Below are positions 26,801 to 38,568 of a stretch of 64,000 bases of DNA, in pieces. How positions within the stretch are numbered: position 1 is the stretch's first letter; each line of letters opens with the position of its first letter. This DNA comes from Lonicera japonica (Eukaryota > Streptophyta > Magnoliopsida > Dipsacales > Caprifoliaceae), in assembly GCA_021464415.1 (NCBI GenBank), contig CM038467.1:23034011-23098010 (forward strand). Reading direction: 5' to 3'. A program made the translations under genes and the position numbers. The notes beneath the pieces were generated by a model. That model was not told where the DNA came from and did not search any database. It saw nothing but the letters and a program-made list of their open reading frames with translations.

Positions 26801-29800
26801 TAATCAAATGGTTCAAGAAAAGAATAATATTGCAGGTTTACAAAATCCATATAGAGTGTCACCTTTCTCAATCCCCGATACTCCAACGTGTAAGCCACCA
26901 ACAGCAGACATAACTGCATTGCGAAACAATATAAAATAAGGAGACAATTAGATTCAAGAGAGAAACTTCACCTTCAAAATTGATGGTGCAAACCCATTTC
27001 CCCTAAAAATTTAACTACTTTGTCATTTGTTTTAACCTTTGCATAGTAAAGTCCTTCAAGAGCAAAATCAAACATGAAAAGAAAAGGTTTATTTGAAAAC
27101 CTGACATTACAGGCGTAACAACCCCATCAGCTATCACCATAGAAGTACCAGCAAGAACTAACATCAGAATAAGCTTTTTCAGTGTCAATGACGATTCAAG
27201 TCGCTCCTTTATTTTTAATGACCTCTCAAGTTCTGCAGATGGAACCTTTAACCTAAAGCTTGTTATCCGTGCATCAGATGGGAGTTGATTCGGGAGAAGG
27301 CTGACCTTAGCATTCCTACAAATCAAGGAGTATAAAGCAAATGTACCACCTGCAACAGCGAGCAACAAGAGCTGCTACCATTTACATGCAACATAAAGGA
27401 AACAACGCATTGGGGGAAAAGAGAATAAATGGTAACTTAGTGTCCAGCCACTACCATACCTTCACCGTCGTCATTGGCCCAGAGAACAATAAGGACATAC
27501 TTGATCAGTGGGATCAAAATTAACGTATACAATACTAGTGATAATGCCCCAAGAACATCTTCATTTCCATTGATCGGAGCCTTGCTGAACATCACACTAA
27601 AGGTATATAACGGGCTTGTTCCAACATCGCCAAAGACAACTCCAAGCGTCTGAAAAGCGACTATGATACTCCGGCCCATGGTGATGTTCTGCAATTATAT
27701 TTGTTCAATTCAGACACCAAATCCTCGTGATTATTTTGTCCTAGATTTTTATTTTTCACTCTTTCTCCCTCCACAGTTCATTTTCTTGTTTTCTTCGTTA
27801 CATAATTTTTTTAATAAATAAAACAATATCAATTTGGAAGGAAGGCAATGCACCGCGAGATAACTGCTCAGACTAATAGCAAGCAAGAAAAAAGCACCAA
27901 CACAGTGAAAGGTGACAGTTATGTGTAAATGTTGTAACTCAATTCTGTTTTGCGATGACATCCACATTTCTTGATCTAGGGGGGCTGGGGGTGAAGCCAC
28001 CAACCAATCCAGAAGAGGAGATTTTGTTCTGGTTGTTATTGTTAAGGTCCTCGTCCTTTATTTAAGAGATTTCAGGTTGTTCAACTCTTGCTTCATTTAG
28101 TTTCTGATGGGCAGAGGCACACGTGCGCACACGTATATATGTACATAACTACATAACTACATATTAAGCATGAGGAAGAGTTCGCGGTGTGCACCTAAAA
28201 GTTTTAGACATAACCTCAGTTAATTTTTTTTCCTGTTTGATCAGAAACGAAATTATTAAAATATACTAATCAAAGCGTTACAATGGTGATTACATCGTTG
28301 ATGAACCAGCAGTCCACCAAAGCCCCTCATGATATGACAAAAGATTACACAAAACAAAACACCAGAATTACAAGAAAATAAAATCGACAGTAATGTGGCA
28401 AAGTCGCAGTCAGTGCTATCACAGGACAGCTGCACCCCAATTCCTACTTAATTCTGAGATTGATAAGTTCCGAAACAGGTTTGAAGAGCTAGCCCAGAGT
28501 GATTGTTTGATTTTGCCCCAAACTTCAGCTGATTCAGAAATTTGTCTTCAAAAATTATGGCATTTCTCTCCTGCCAAATGCCCCATGCTTACGCCTAACA
28601 GCAACATCTCCACAACCAATTTGCTTTCTTTTTATCCCCTCTAATGTGCCATTTCATACCCAACAAGTCATGCCATGAGCTAGGCATAGCTCCAATCACT
28701 TCAAATTTCTCCGTCACCTTATTCCACATATAATATGTGAAGCTACAATGTATTAAAGTGTGATTAATGTTTTCTCCTCCCTTTTTGCATAGAATACACC
28801 AACAAGGAGAAATAGCTAGATTAGGCCTTCTTTTTTGGAATAAGTCACAAGTGTTGACTCTTTTCCAAGAGGCCAATCAAGCAAAAACTTTCACCTTCAG
28901 AGGGAAACCAACCTTCCATATGAATTTGTGTGGCACAAAGATAGGATCCGCTGGTGAATTGGCGAGCAAGTGAAAGAAAGATTTACACAAGAATATCCCC
29001 AATTTTTCCCCCACCCAAGATCTAGTGTCTCTCTCAGTACTACATATCCTCAGTTAATTTATTTTAAGAAAAATGAGAATGTAAAGGAGTTTGAACTCAC
29101 AACCTTTTGAAGGAGAAACTAACATCTTAGGCTCTTAGCCACCAAGAAACACTATCTTTTATGAATTACTATTATTATACAATTCTTTACTTTTGCACAC
29201 ACTTCGAGTGTGTGATGGCTATATTATAGTATTATACCTACATATATATATTATCATAAATGGAGAACGCATTTTGGAGACCTCTAGCTAGAGCTGCAGC
29301 CTCCACCTTAACCAGTGTCACTGAATGCTACTTAAGCTAACCAGACAAAAGTATCTCTTACCAGCCTCCTCCTTCACACAATACTGTATCTCTTAGTGTT
29401 GGATGAAAAATTAAGCACATGTTAGCTTGGGGTGAAAACATTTACTATAAGTTGTTCCTCCAGCTTGACCTCTTGCTTTTCCTTTTTTTCCTTTTTCTTA
29501 ACTTTCAAGGGGTCAAAGCTTGCTAGCTTGTCCAGTAATAACTAATGAGCGAATTAATTTAAAAACCTATGACAGTAATCGAACAAGTATGAGCTACCAA
29601 AGTTAAAATGTTAAATTGAAAATGCTTGGCTTACTTTATGTACATAGCGACATGACACCATTCAAATGAACTGATGGGTCAACCCATTTAATGTGTTATA
29701 TGAGTTTCTTTTTATCTTATTGGTGCCACAAAACTTAATTGAGCCTAGCACTAGTCAAGTCAAACTTATATCCACACCACCATAAATATTAGGACGGAAA

Positions 29801-30282
29801 ATGCTATGCTTACTTAATTTTTTACAAATTGACGTGACAACGTTCAAATGTACTAATTTGTTATCTGCCTCACTTTTTTCTTTTTATCTGATCGGTATGC
29901 GTTTATATAAAAAGTTATGTACAAAAATTGAGTAAGTTCAGCACTACTCTAGACATAAACATCAGATCCAACACATTCCAAATAAAGACCTAAATTAAAT
30001 TAAACTAGTTCATTCACAAAAATGCACCTCAAACTCATTCCTTTGTGCGCCGGGGATCTCAAGAGCCTCAACATCGAACGAATCCACCCGATGTCCTGTC
30101 CGAATCAGCCTCTGCTCGATAGTATCGTCTTCATCTGAATCACCGCCATTCCGTGAGGGCAAATCCTCCTCATCGTCATCCAAACCGAAATCCGATTCTT
30201 CGTCTTGAAACACCCAACGCGATTCAGTTGAGTCAATCGAAGCTGACGCTCCGTTCTCCCTCTCTAATACTTCATCCGCCAT
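20803..30282 (-). CDS. KUP7: HAK/KUP/KT potassium transporter, KUP7-like
   Basis: Potassium/proton symporter-type membrane protein. Ten exons join in frame to 836 aa (family about 780-860): 30282-30028, 27688-27460, 27349-27101, 26913-26863, 25897-25637, 24767-24715, 24554-24440, 23966-23712, 22970-22448, 21322-20803, all GT-AG. Start is the ATG at 30282 (MADEVLE); the codon two upstream is TTG. The acidic cytosolic N-terminus (ESRWVFQDEESDFG, RTGHRVDSFDVEALEIPGA) and long cytosolic C-terminus (SVYSLGVPLL, YLLGHGDIRARKDSWFIKKL, SHLMQVGMTYMV-like end) mark the KUP7/KUP12 clade. Core motifs: GDVGTSPLY in TM1, WANDDGEGGTFALYSL, GTSMVIADGVVTP, KYGTSK, NPVHIYYFFKRN, GSEAMFADLCYFSV, FPRLKIIH, IGLLYNELVKGVPVIFGHF. 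It looks intact. Intron 1 is 2.3 kb and holds retroelement debris. KUP7 rather than KUP12 is suggested by SVRSVQLTF and GNAYG..ELG. Confidence 0.95.
28390..29030 (-). pseudogene. LINE reverse-transcriptase zinc-binding (zf-RVT) fragment in KUP7-like intron 1
   Basis: Minus-strand reading gives FVPHKFIWKVGFPLKVKVF, then WKRVNTCDLFQKRRPNLAIS, CWCILCKKGGENINHTLIHC and MWNKVTEKF, the zinc-binding region following plant LINE reverse transcriptase (CxxC..HxxxxC). An in-frame stop sits between KVFA and LASWKR. The fragment lies in the same orientation as the host gene. Probably an old 3' LINE insertion without effect on the exons. Confidence 0.75.
29055..29150 (-). mobile_element. SINE-like tRNA-derived fragment
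   Basis: In reverse the stretch reads GGTGGCTAAGAGCCTAAG (box A-like) and, about 40 bases on, GGTTGTGAGTTCAAACTCC (box B-like, close to GGTTCGAATCC). This layout is typical of plant SINE heads. No target duplication was identified. Confidence 0.4.
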
Positions 30283-31541
30283 TTTCAAACTTCACCTTTG
30301 TCTCTCTCTAGCCTTTCACAAATCCATATCCAGAATGCTTCGATAACTGAGCTACTGTATTTGTGTGTGCGCTACATAGATATCTTTGCGAGGATGAGAA
30401 ATTGAAACCCTAGAAATTGAAAATTGGGGGTGGATTTGAGAGTGATGGGGATAGGGGGTTTTTGTGTGCGTGTTTTTGGTGAGTGAAAGAGGGAAAGTGT
30501 TATCGTCGTCGTTGTCGCGCGTAGATCGGAGAAAGGGGAGAGAGGGTGCGTAGTGTATAACTACTTTTCAACAGCCTAGTTTATTACTAGGTAAGTGCGT
30601 CTAACGTACGCTGGTGGGACCATTGTGTTAGGATCCTTCTCGGCTTCCCCCCACATGAGAGAGAGAAAAAAAAAAAAGGCAAGACTCCACGCAGTCGCAA
30701 AATGAAAAATAATATAAAAAATAATTAATTTGTGACCAAAGTTAAAAAACAAATTAAAATATGTAGTAAAATAATTTTTTTTATAAAAATATATAAAAAA
30801 AAATAATCATAAAAATAAGTATAAAACGAATAATATTTTATCACATGTTTTAAATTAATTTTTTTCTTTAATCATTTTATATGTTGTTGTTAAAGAGAGA
30901 TCAAGTCATGAATATGACCATATAGTTGGCTGTCATGGACGATAGAAGTGTGATGCTTTGTTAATGGTGAAGCGGAAAGGGAAAGAGAATGAATTTGAAC
31001 CTACGCTTATTTTGTAACAAAAAATAAATTGTACAAATTTAATTATTTTGTAACAAAAAACAAGTTATACACACAATATAAAAAGAATGCGCTTAGATAT
31101 ATCATGGGCATGACAAAGACAATAAAAAAAATGAATTGCTAATGACAAGATATAAAATTAAATATTTGTATGTTACACGTTCACTGCATTATATTTCTTT
31201 GAGGATGGAAGACAAATTTACTACAAAGTTTGAAACTTAACTTTAATTTAATTGTCAAATTTGACCTTCACATTGAGTAAATTATTATGATCTTCAAAAT
31301 ATTAATTTATCCTAGGATCCGCTATCTCATTTTTATTCCCTTTAAGAAGATAATAAAATTTACTTAATAAATTATTGTTAAAAAGAATAAACAACTCTTT
31401 AATTTTTAACGAGTACGCTTATATGCCAGCTGAGCACAAAAGGTTGTAAGAAGATAATTTTGTTTACCTACTAAGAAATCCTAACATTATTTTTTCATTT
31501 TTTGTCAGCTGAGTAATTAATTTAAATACATAATCTTAGAG
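30283..31541. promoter_or_regulatory. KUP7-like 5' UTR/promoter and AT-rich spacer
   Basis: About 30283-30600 is mixed-composition leader and proximal promoter for the minus-strand transporter, with a GA-rich run near 30525-30550. Beyond 30660 the DNA is very AT-rich with no gene I can see, up to the TIR element starting at 31542. Confidence 0.4.
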
Positions 31542-32358
31542 GGGTAGTGGTGTTGGCACCCCAAAAAACTCTTACTAATACTCTTAATAAAAAAAAGGAA
31601 ATTCAATTGTTATTTTCACCCCACTTGATTTAATTTAATATAAAAGTTAATTAACCATTAACTAATTTTTCACCATACTTGTTTTAATTAATACAAAAGT
31701 TAATTAATCTTTAATTAGTTAAAATATCCAATATTTAATTCATTTCAAACATTGATGAAAAAGGCTAACAAAACCTCCACTATTGATGCAATAAAACCTC
31801 CACCATTTATGCAAATGGCTAAGCTTAAGAAGAATGGCAAGAAAAAAAAAACTTTAGAACAAGAGAAGAAAAACAAGGAAGAAAAAGTTAATCAAAGACA
31901 TGTATACATGTTTTTATTAGGTATCATTGTTTATATTATTTTCATAACATACACATCATATATATATATATATACAAACAACACATTTTTCTATTTTAAA
32001 TACAAAGAAGGTTTACTCGGTTCCCCGTAACCAAATTGTAGGCTTGTACACTTGGCTGCTCTCAACCGAGTATGTCCATTTTTGTGCACGGGTGAAAGAA
32101 GTTCATTAGGTTGTCAGCGAACGAGTTCATATGATATTCTCGGTTATTAATAACCGAATGTGTGCTACAACTCTCGATCCTCAAGGGCTGATTATACTAG
32201 TTTTCCAATTATAAATTTTAAAATATCTTATTTTCATGATGGTTGTTTTCTTGGGTTTACATTATGGCCAGAGTGTTCATTTATTGAAAAAAATTGACTT
32301 TTCTGTAATTGACCAAATATCTTAGAATCAAAAACTTGTTCACGTGTTTAATGCGCAT

Positions 32359-32664
32359 ATGGTTGAATTAAAGCCTCCTAATTCAATTAAAAACAATCTC
32401 GATAGTTGTGATTGCCAAAGTTCTGAGGATACAATTATAGCAGTGCCTCTTGATTCACATTATGATAGTGACGATAATCCCGATGGCGGTGAATACAATG
32501 TCCATAATGGTGAACAACATCTTGTGACAAACAATCCAAATCCTAACTCAATCAAAAATAATATCAACAGTTGTGATCACAAAAGTTCTGAAGATACGAC
32601 TATAGCAGTGCCTCTTGATTTACATTATGATGGTGACAATAATCCCAATGATGAATATGATTGA
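32359..32664 (+). CDS. Hypothetical acidic protein with two in-frame repeats (possibly not a gene)
   Basis: The frame from ATG 32359 encodes about 101 aa ending at 32664. It contains two copies of a 55-codon unit: NSIKNNLDSCDCQSSEDT..AVPLDSHYDSDDNP and NSIKNNINSCDHKSSEDT..AVPLDLHYDGDNNP. The offset is 165 bp, a multiple of three. The protein is rich in Asp, Asn and Ser and matches nothing I recognise. It lies inside the 5.2-kb TIR element, so it may be a captured gene fragment or an internal repeat open by chance. Confidence 0.3.
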   Translation: MVELKPPNSIKNNLDSCDCQSSEDTIIAVPLDSHYDSDDNPDGGEYNVHNGEQHLVTNNPNPNSIKNNINSCDHKSSEDTTIAVPLDLHYDGDNNPNDEYD

Positions 32665-33044
32665 AGACCAAGAATTAGCCGCAACCGAATGAAGGTCCTG
32701 AGCAATCCAAATTATAACTCTTGATTCAGTAATAAGATTAAAAAATGGCACCCTTAAAAAATGCATTTATTCCTAAACGAAAAGTCCAAATTTTCTTATG
32801 TATATAGTAATCAACCAATTAATCTTGTATATCAATACTCAACCAATCATTTAAGACACTATTCAACCAGTCAATCAACAAAACTATATAATATATAAGC
32901 ATACATAACTAAGTTTAACAAGGCACGCATAAGTTCAAAAAGTAAATATGTAAATTTAACAAAAACCAATAAGTTTAACAAATTCACAAAAATCATAAGA
33001 TTAACTACTATTCAAACTAAACTACTTCTTGGTCTTTTCTTTTT

Positions 33045-34064
33045 GAGTAAACTACCTTAATGGCCCTTAAACTATTGGGTTAGTGTCACTTTGTCCCCTA
33101 AACTAAAAAACGCGCCATTTTGATCCTTGAACTATTAGCGAGTGTCACTTTGGCCCTTCCGTCTACATATTCAGTTAAGTTTGACAGAAATAAGGGGTAT
33201 TTTTGTCATTTCAATTATTTTTTTAAAAAAATAAATTTAATTAATTTTTTTAAGTAAAATATAAATAAAAAAGGAAGAGAGAGAGAAAAACCAAATCAAC
33301 AACAAAATCCCCTCTTTTTCTTCTTTCTCTTCTCGTCTACATCTTCTTCTTCTTCCTCTTTCTCTCTCTCCCTCTCTCTCTTCTTCCCCCTCTTTTTGTT
33401 TGTAATTCTCAAAGACAAAACCCAAATGAGATTAAGAGAAAGCCCAATAGTTTGAGAGAGTAACCGATTGAAATGAGATGAACGATTGAAATGAGAGAGG
33501 AACCGATTGAAATGATAGCCCTAGATTTGGATGAACGATTGAACCGATTAAAATGAGAAAAGAACCGATTGAAATAATAGCCCTAAATTTGGATGAACGA
33601 TTGCACCGATTGAAATGAGAAAAGAACCGATTAATGGCAGTGGTTATGGTGGCGGCGGCAGCATGTAGGTGTATGGTGATGGTAGTTGTGGATCTATGTA
33701 TTTATGTGTATGAGAGATAAATTAGGAAGGTTTAGAGAGAGAAGAAGATGGTGATGGTGGTTGTGGTGATGTAGAGAGATGAGGTGGCCGGAGATGACGG
33801 AGAAATGGCCGGGATATATATACTTTGTTTCTTTCTTTCTGTCTCTTTCTTTTTATTTTCTTTTTTTTATATAAATTTTCTGCTTAAAAAAATAATTAAA
33901 ATGACAAAAATACCCCTATTTCCGTCAAATTTAACAGAAAATATAAACGGAAGGGCCAAAATGACACTCGCTAATAGTTCAAGAGTCAAAGTGGCGCGTT
34001 TTTTAGTTTAGGGGCCAAAGTGACACTACCCCAATAGTTTAAGGGCCATTAGGGTAGTTTACTC
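33045..34064. mobile_element. Long-TIR MITE-like element nested in copy 2
   Basis: The ends are inverted copies over about 170 bp: GAGTAAACTACCTTAATGGC at the left and, reversed, GAGTAAACTACCCTAATGGC at the right, followed on both sides by the AAACTATTGGG and GTGTCACTTTGGC blocks. TTCTTTTT flanks both ends, consistent with an 8-bp target duplication. The 1020-bp interior has pyrimidine-rich DNA and short repeats built on gaaccgattgaaatgag (33455-33640), and no transposase. Similar sequences are common in plant genomes. Confidence 0.75.
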
Positions 34065-34567
34065 TTCTTTTTTTTTTTGCAGGTTTGCCGGTACTGTTGT
34101 GGTGTTAGACGGAATTACAGTAAGGCTATTTCTTGCATTATAAATCATGTCTCGTATATTACGAATACCCATAAGTATATCTTATACTGAGACGCAAATG
34201 AGCGCTTCATCTAACATTGGTATTGCCTTATCTGCCATAACTTGTTGTATATATCAATTACTATTATGAGTAACTATATTATATAGTAATATCAAATGTC
34301 GAGAAAAGAAAAATGAATATGATTAGTGATACTTACCAATTTAGCAGTTGCGACATGTTGCTCAGTAATTAGTGAGGTCTGTTCGGTGTAGGAACTTCTA
34401 CTGCAAGGGTAATGAGAAAGGTCTATTATAAGAAAGATTGCTGCTGTTTCTCAATGGCAACACATTATTCTTTTCCTCTTGCTAAACTTCCATTATGAAG
34501 AGTCACCAAGCAACAGTTAAACTGCGTTCTTCAACGGAAGCTTGAGTGATAGACAGTGTATAAAGAG

Positions 34568-35177
34568 TAGGGGTGGGACCGATTCGGTTCTTGGTAATTT
34601 TATGAAGAACCGTTTGAAGAACCGTTAATATTATAACGGTTCGATTCCATCTAAATTTTTCAAAAGAACCATTTAAAAACCGAACCGGTGATAACGGTTC
34701 AGTTCCTCGAAGTTATTGGTTAACCGTTAACAAGAAAAAAATCGTTATTAAAAATTAACCGCAAATCTTAAATTAACCGAATAATGATTAAGAACTAACA
34801 TTGTAAAAGAACCGTTTATAGACCGGTTCTTTAATGAGGAACCGTTAAGAATTCTCTTGAAACTATCCTAGCTTCTCTTAAAACTATCACAAGAGAGAAT
34901 GTGATATTTGTTAGGGTTTGGTACTTTGGTTTATTATTAACTTTTATTATTATTAGCTTTTATTATTATTAAGTATAATATATATTATATTATATAATAA
35001 TTATATATAAAAAATTAAAAATTGTAAAGTTTCTTAACGATTCTTTAACGGTTATTTTACATAAATTATAGAAGGAACCGGTAACCGAACCGTTAATTAC
35101 GCATAAGAACCAAACCATTACACATTTTCAAGAACCGAACCGGTTTTCCGATTCCTGGTTCTAAATTCCGAGCCCTA
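34568..35177. mobile_element. hAT-type MITE with perfect target duplication
   Basis: Starts TAGGGGTGGGACCG and ends, reversed, TAGGGCTCGGAATTTAG, typical hAT termini. It is flanked by a perfect 8-bp duplication ATAAAGAG (34560-34567 and 35178-35185). The 610-bp interior is built from repeated gaaccgtt/ggttcggt motifs and does not code. Nested in the 5.2-kb TIR element. Confidence 0.85.
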
Positions 35178-36720
35178 ATAAAGAGGCTCATAATGTATTC
35201 AGACCAGCCCAACTCTTGAAAGCAATACGTGATTCCATTTCCTAAATTTTTCCATGAATGCATTCTTAAAAGTTTAATTAAAACCCAATTTATAAATAAT
35301 ATATTTCTTGAGATTTCTCTACAACTTGCATCACCTCATAAAAGTACTCCCCCAACCCACTATTAATCGTAGCATATGACACATGAAAGAGTAAACCAAG
35401 CAAACTATTTTTATATTTGATCCGGCAGCCTCTTATCTTCTTACTAATTGGAATCATTCATTCTAGAATTATCGGAATCATTGTTGTCATGAACGTACAA
35501 TTAAAATCTATCTAGTGTTGGAATTTAAAATGTTTTTTAAATGAATAATAGTGCATTTGGCACACGGTTACGACTTAGTGTATATATATTGTTACTTGGA
35601 AACCCCAAATCGATTACCTAAACCAAATTAAAGGCCACAGTTTGAAGGAACAACAATCCAATCCAATCATTTAATTTAAGTAAGTAAGTACAAAAAGTGA
35701 AGGAAAAATGAAACAGTTGCGTAAAAAGAAAAAGAATAAACTCTTAAAAAATAGAAATATAATAATAACTCAATAATATTTGACGCCCCCAACTACAAAC
35801 CCTTTTTAAACACGTTTACTAAAGCTTTTACCACGCCAAGAAAGTATTCCACTTCCCTATCCTCTTATTAAACACAGACCATATCCCTCCATTTTCAAAA
35901 TCTAAGCTGATCCACAATATGTCTAAACAACCACTAATTATAGCAACTAATAATACATAACTAATTATAGTAATTAAACACAAACCATGGAAAAAATAAA
36001 GCAGTACGCAATAGATGATGACGTTGAACAATCCACAAGTAATAAGCAAATGGGAAATAATCCACAAGGGTAATTTTCATCTCAAAAATTTAAAACCCCA
36101 AAGCAATACACTGGTTTGAAGTATCAATCTCGGTCACGGGTGACGAAGCACACCCAATCCACCTCGGTTATGGGCAACCGAGCCTAGTTGCTTATGGATT
36201 TCAACTTAAGGTTCCAACTTAGGGTTATAACTTAGGGTTTTTAATAAAATCATGGTTTTTTAGCCAATTACTTCAATATACATTTTAGGGTATTACATAT
36301 AATTTGAAGATGGAGGGAGATTGTGGAACTTACTTGATGAAAATGGAAGGAGATTGAGGAGACGACGAGATAAAGAGAGATTTCGGGAAGTTTCAAGAAA
36401 TCAAAGATGTGCGTAGCATTTTCTCCACCCTTGAACCGACTAGATTAAGAAATGGAGGTTACCCTTGAATTGACGAGCCGAGAAATGGAGGCTGAAGTGT
36501 TTTTGCTTTAGGAAGCTTTCTTTTGTTTTAGGTTGGTTTGTTAATTAATTAAGTTGGAGATTTATTTTTAATTAAGTTGGGAATATGTGTTTAATTATAA
36601 GTGGATAAGTGGGAGTTGTATGTATAAACTGGGAGTGGTACAAAGAGACAAGTGTATAAGTGAGAGTATTAGTAAGAGGAGAGTGTTAGCAAGTTTTTTG
36701 GGGTGCCAACATCACCACCC

Positions 36721-37235
36721 ATCTAGAATAGAACTATGAGAAATTATGATTGTTTTTTTATTTCAGTGAATTTTAAATAGACGTTGTTTGTTTTAATTTT
36801 TTTGGAAGTAAATATTAAATAGAGATTACATGACTAACTTTATTATAACAAAAATAATATAAAATAAATTAATATTTTATTAACAAAAATAATTATAGAA
36901 CTAAAAAATTGGTTTATTTATTAATTTAACGAAAATACACTTGATTTGTAAATTTAAAAAACACATATTAGTATTGCTTGATCAGATATTATTTAATGTA
37001 TGAAAAATTATTAAATGTATATATTATACACTTATACACTTATTACATGTGTCTTCAATTCTAATATTCTGCAATACAAATAACTTTGCAATCAAACAAA
37101 ATCTAAAAAGTTAAAAAATGTACACTTGAGTATTTATAAAGTAAAGATGGTAGATGTTTCGAACCACAGTATTATTTTTTATTTGTTGTTTAAGTCACGA
37201 AATATTTTAGTTAAATTTTTAGGTACTTTAATTAA
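36721..37235. other. Spacer between two related TIR elements
   Basis: AT-rich DNA without recognisable genes. It separates the right end of copy 2 from the left end of copy 3. Confidence 0.4.
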
Positions 37236-37367
37236 GGGTGGTGCTATTTCCACCCCACAAACTACTTGCTTCCACTCCCACAAAAAAAAAGTTATAAACT
37301 CCTATTTCCACCCCACTCAATTAATCATTTTCAACCAACTAATTACTCATTAACATTAATTACTATT

Positions 37368-37466
37368 CATCATCATCTTCATCTTCTTCTTCTTCTTCTT
37401 CTTCTTCCTCTTCATCTTCTTCTTCTTCCTCTTCATCTTCCTCTTCTTCTTCTTCTTCTTCTCTAT
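37368..37466 (+). repeat. CTT-rich microsatellite
   Basis: A pyrimidine tract of CAT/CTT/CCT triplets inside TIR copy 3. It is mirrored by a GAA tract at the other end of the same element, and the pair could fold back on itself. Confidence 0.9.
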
Positions 37467-38141
37467 GATTTTTATTCAATGGTTAATAATTAACAAAAAT
37501 TCAGATCTAATTAACACATTCTATCTCATTCAATTCATTTCAAAAGCCAACAAAAATTCAAAAGTAACTCACAAAAACACACAAAATCTCCATTAATGTC
37601 ACACAAAAATAAACCTTAAGTTGTAGAGAATGGTAGAGAATAGCAAATCAAGGATTATCAAAGTAGAAAAATCTAATGAAAGAAAGATATGTTTGTTTTT
37701 ATTATGTTTAATGTTTATTTTCTTTAGTTAATATCAAAAAAAAATTGTACAAACAAAACGAATTAGAGCATTAGAACAGGTTACCTCGATTACGGGAAAC
37801 CGAAATTTAAGCACTTATTCGGTTTTCGGTGACCGAATGTGTAATTTGATTATATTTCAGACAACTTCGGTCCTAGGAGACCGAGCAATTTGATGAATTT
37901 CGGTCCTATGAAACCAAAATTATTCAAAATACTCGGTTGTTAAAGACCGATGTAAGGTCCCGAGAGCTAAAAATATAGTCCAGAATACTTCGGTTGTGAG
38001 GGATCGAGGAAGTGGATGAACCTCGGTCATAGAGAACCGAAATTGTTCTCAATACTCGATTTTTAGAGGGCGATGTAAGGTCCCGAGAGCTAAAATATGA
38101 TACAAGGAGGCCACGGTTGTAAGGGACCAATGAGTAGATGG

Positions 38142-38280
38142 ACGCAAAAATTTAAAAACCATTGTTGAGAAGAAGAAGAAGCGCAAAAATTTAAAAACCA
38201 TTGTTGAGAAGAAGAAGAAGCGCAAAAATTTAAAAACCATTGTTGAGAAGAAGAAGAAGAAGAAGAAGAAGAAGAAGAAT
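38142..38280 (+). repeat. 39-bp tandem repeat x3 running into a GAA microsatellite
   Basis: The unit beginning cgcaaaaatttaaaaacc occurs three times at a 39-bp spacing (from 38142, 38181 and 38220), each containing ccattgttgagaagaagaag. It then runs into (GAA)n. A related single unit sits near 38330. Confidence 0.85.
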
Positions 38281-38356
38281 TAATGATTAATTATAATTAG
38301 TTTGTGTTGCATTAAGGATTAAATGAATGTAAAATTTTAGAAACCATTGTTGAGAA

Positions 38357-38387
<31 letters not shown>

Positions 38388-38568
38388 GAGGAGGAGGAGG
38401 AGGATTAATGATTAATGGTTAAATATAATTAATCATTAATCTATGTATATTAAAATGGGAGTGGTAAAGGAAGTAGTGGGAGTGTTAATGAGTAAAAGAG
38501 AGTTGGTAGGAGTGGTAGTGAGAGTGGGAGTGAAAGCAAGTAGTTTGTGGGGTGAAAATAGCACCACC

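Larger units (their letters stand above)
31542..36720. mobile_element. Large (5.2 kb) unclassified TIR DNA element, copy 2
   Basis: Left terminus GGGTAGTGGTGTTGGCACCC and right terminus, reversed, GGGTGGTGATGTTGGCACCC agree over about 20 bp and more loosely through (a)aaaactcttactaatactct. Flanks are ATCTTAGAG and ATCTAGAAT, a possible degenerate 8-9-bp target duplication. The subterminal DNA has the same ctcggt/accgag-type motifs as copies 1 and 3 (32010-32160, 36120-36185). No transposase frame is visible, and two other transposons are nested inside, so it is a non-autonomous, aged copy. Confidence 0.65.
37236..38568. mobile_element. Unclassified TIR DNA element, copy 3 (complete, 1.33 kb)
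   Basis: Terminal inverted repeats of about 45 bp are nearly identical: left GGGTGGTGCTATTTCCACCC, right (reversed) GGGTGGTGCTATTTTCACCC, both continuing into ACAAACTACTTGCTT. It is flanked by a perfect 8-bp TTAATTAA duplication (37228-37235, 38569-38576), although that sequence is a palindrome in AT-rich DNA. The interior carries a CTT tract, a run of ctcggt/accgag motifs (37780-38130), three 39-bp tandem units and a GAA tract. There is no transposase. This is the best-preserved member of the family. Confidence 0.8.
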
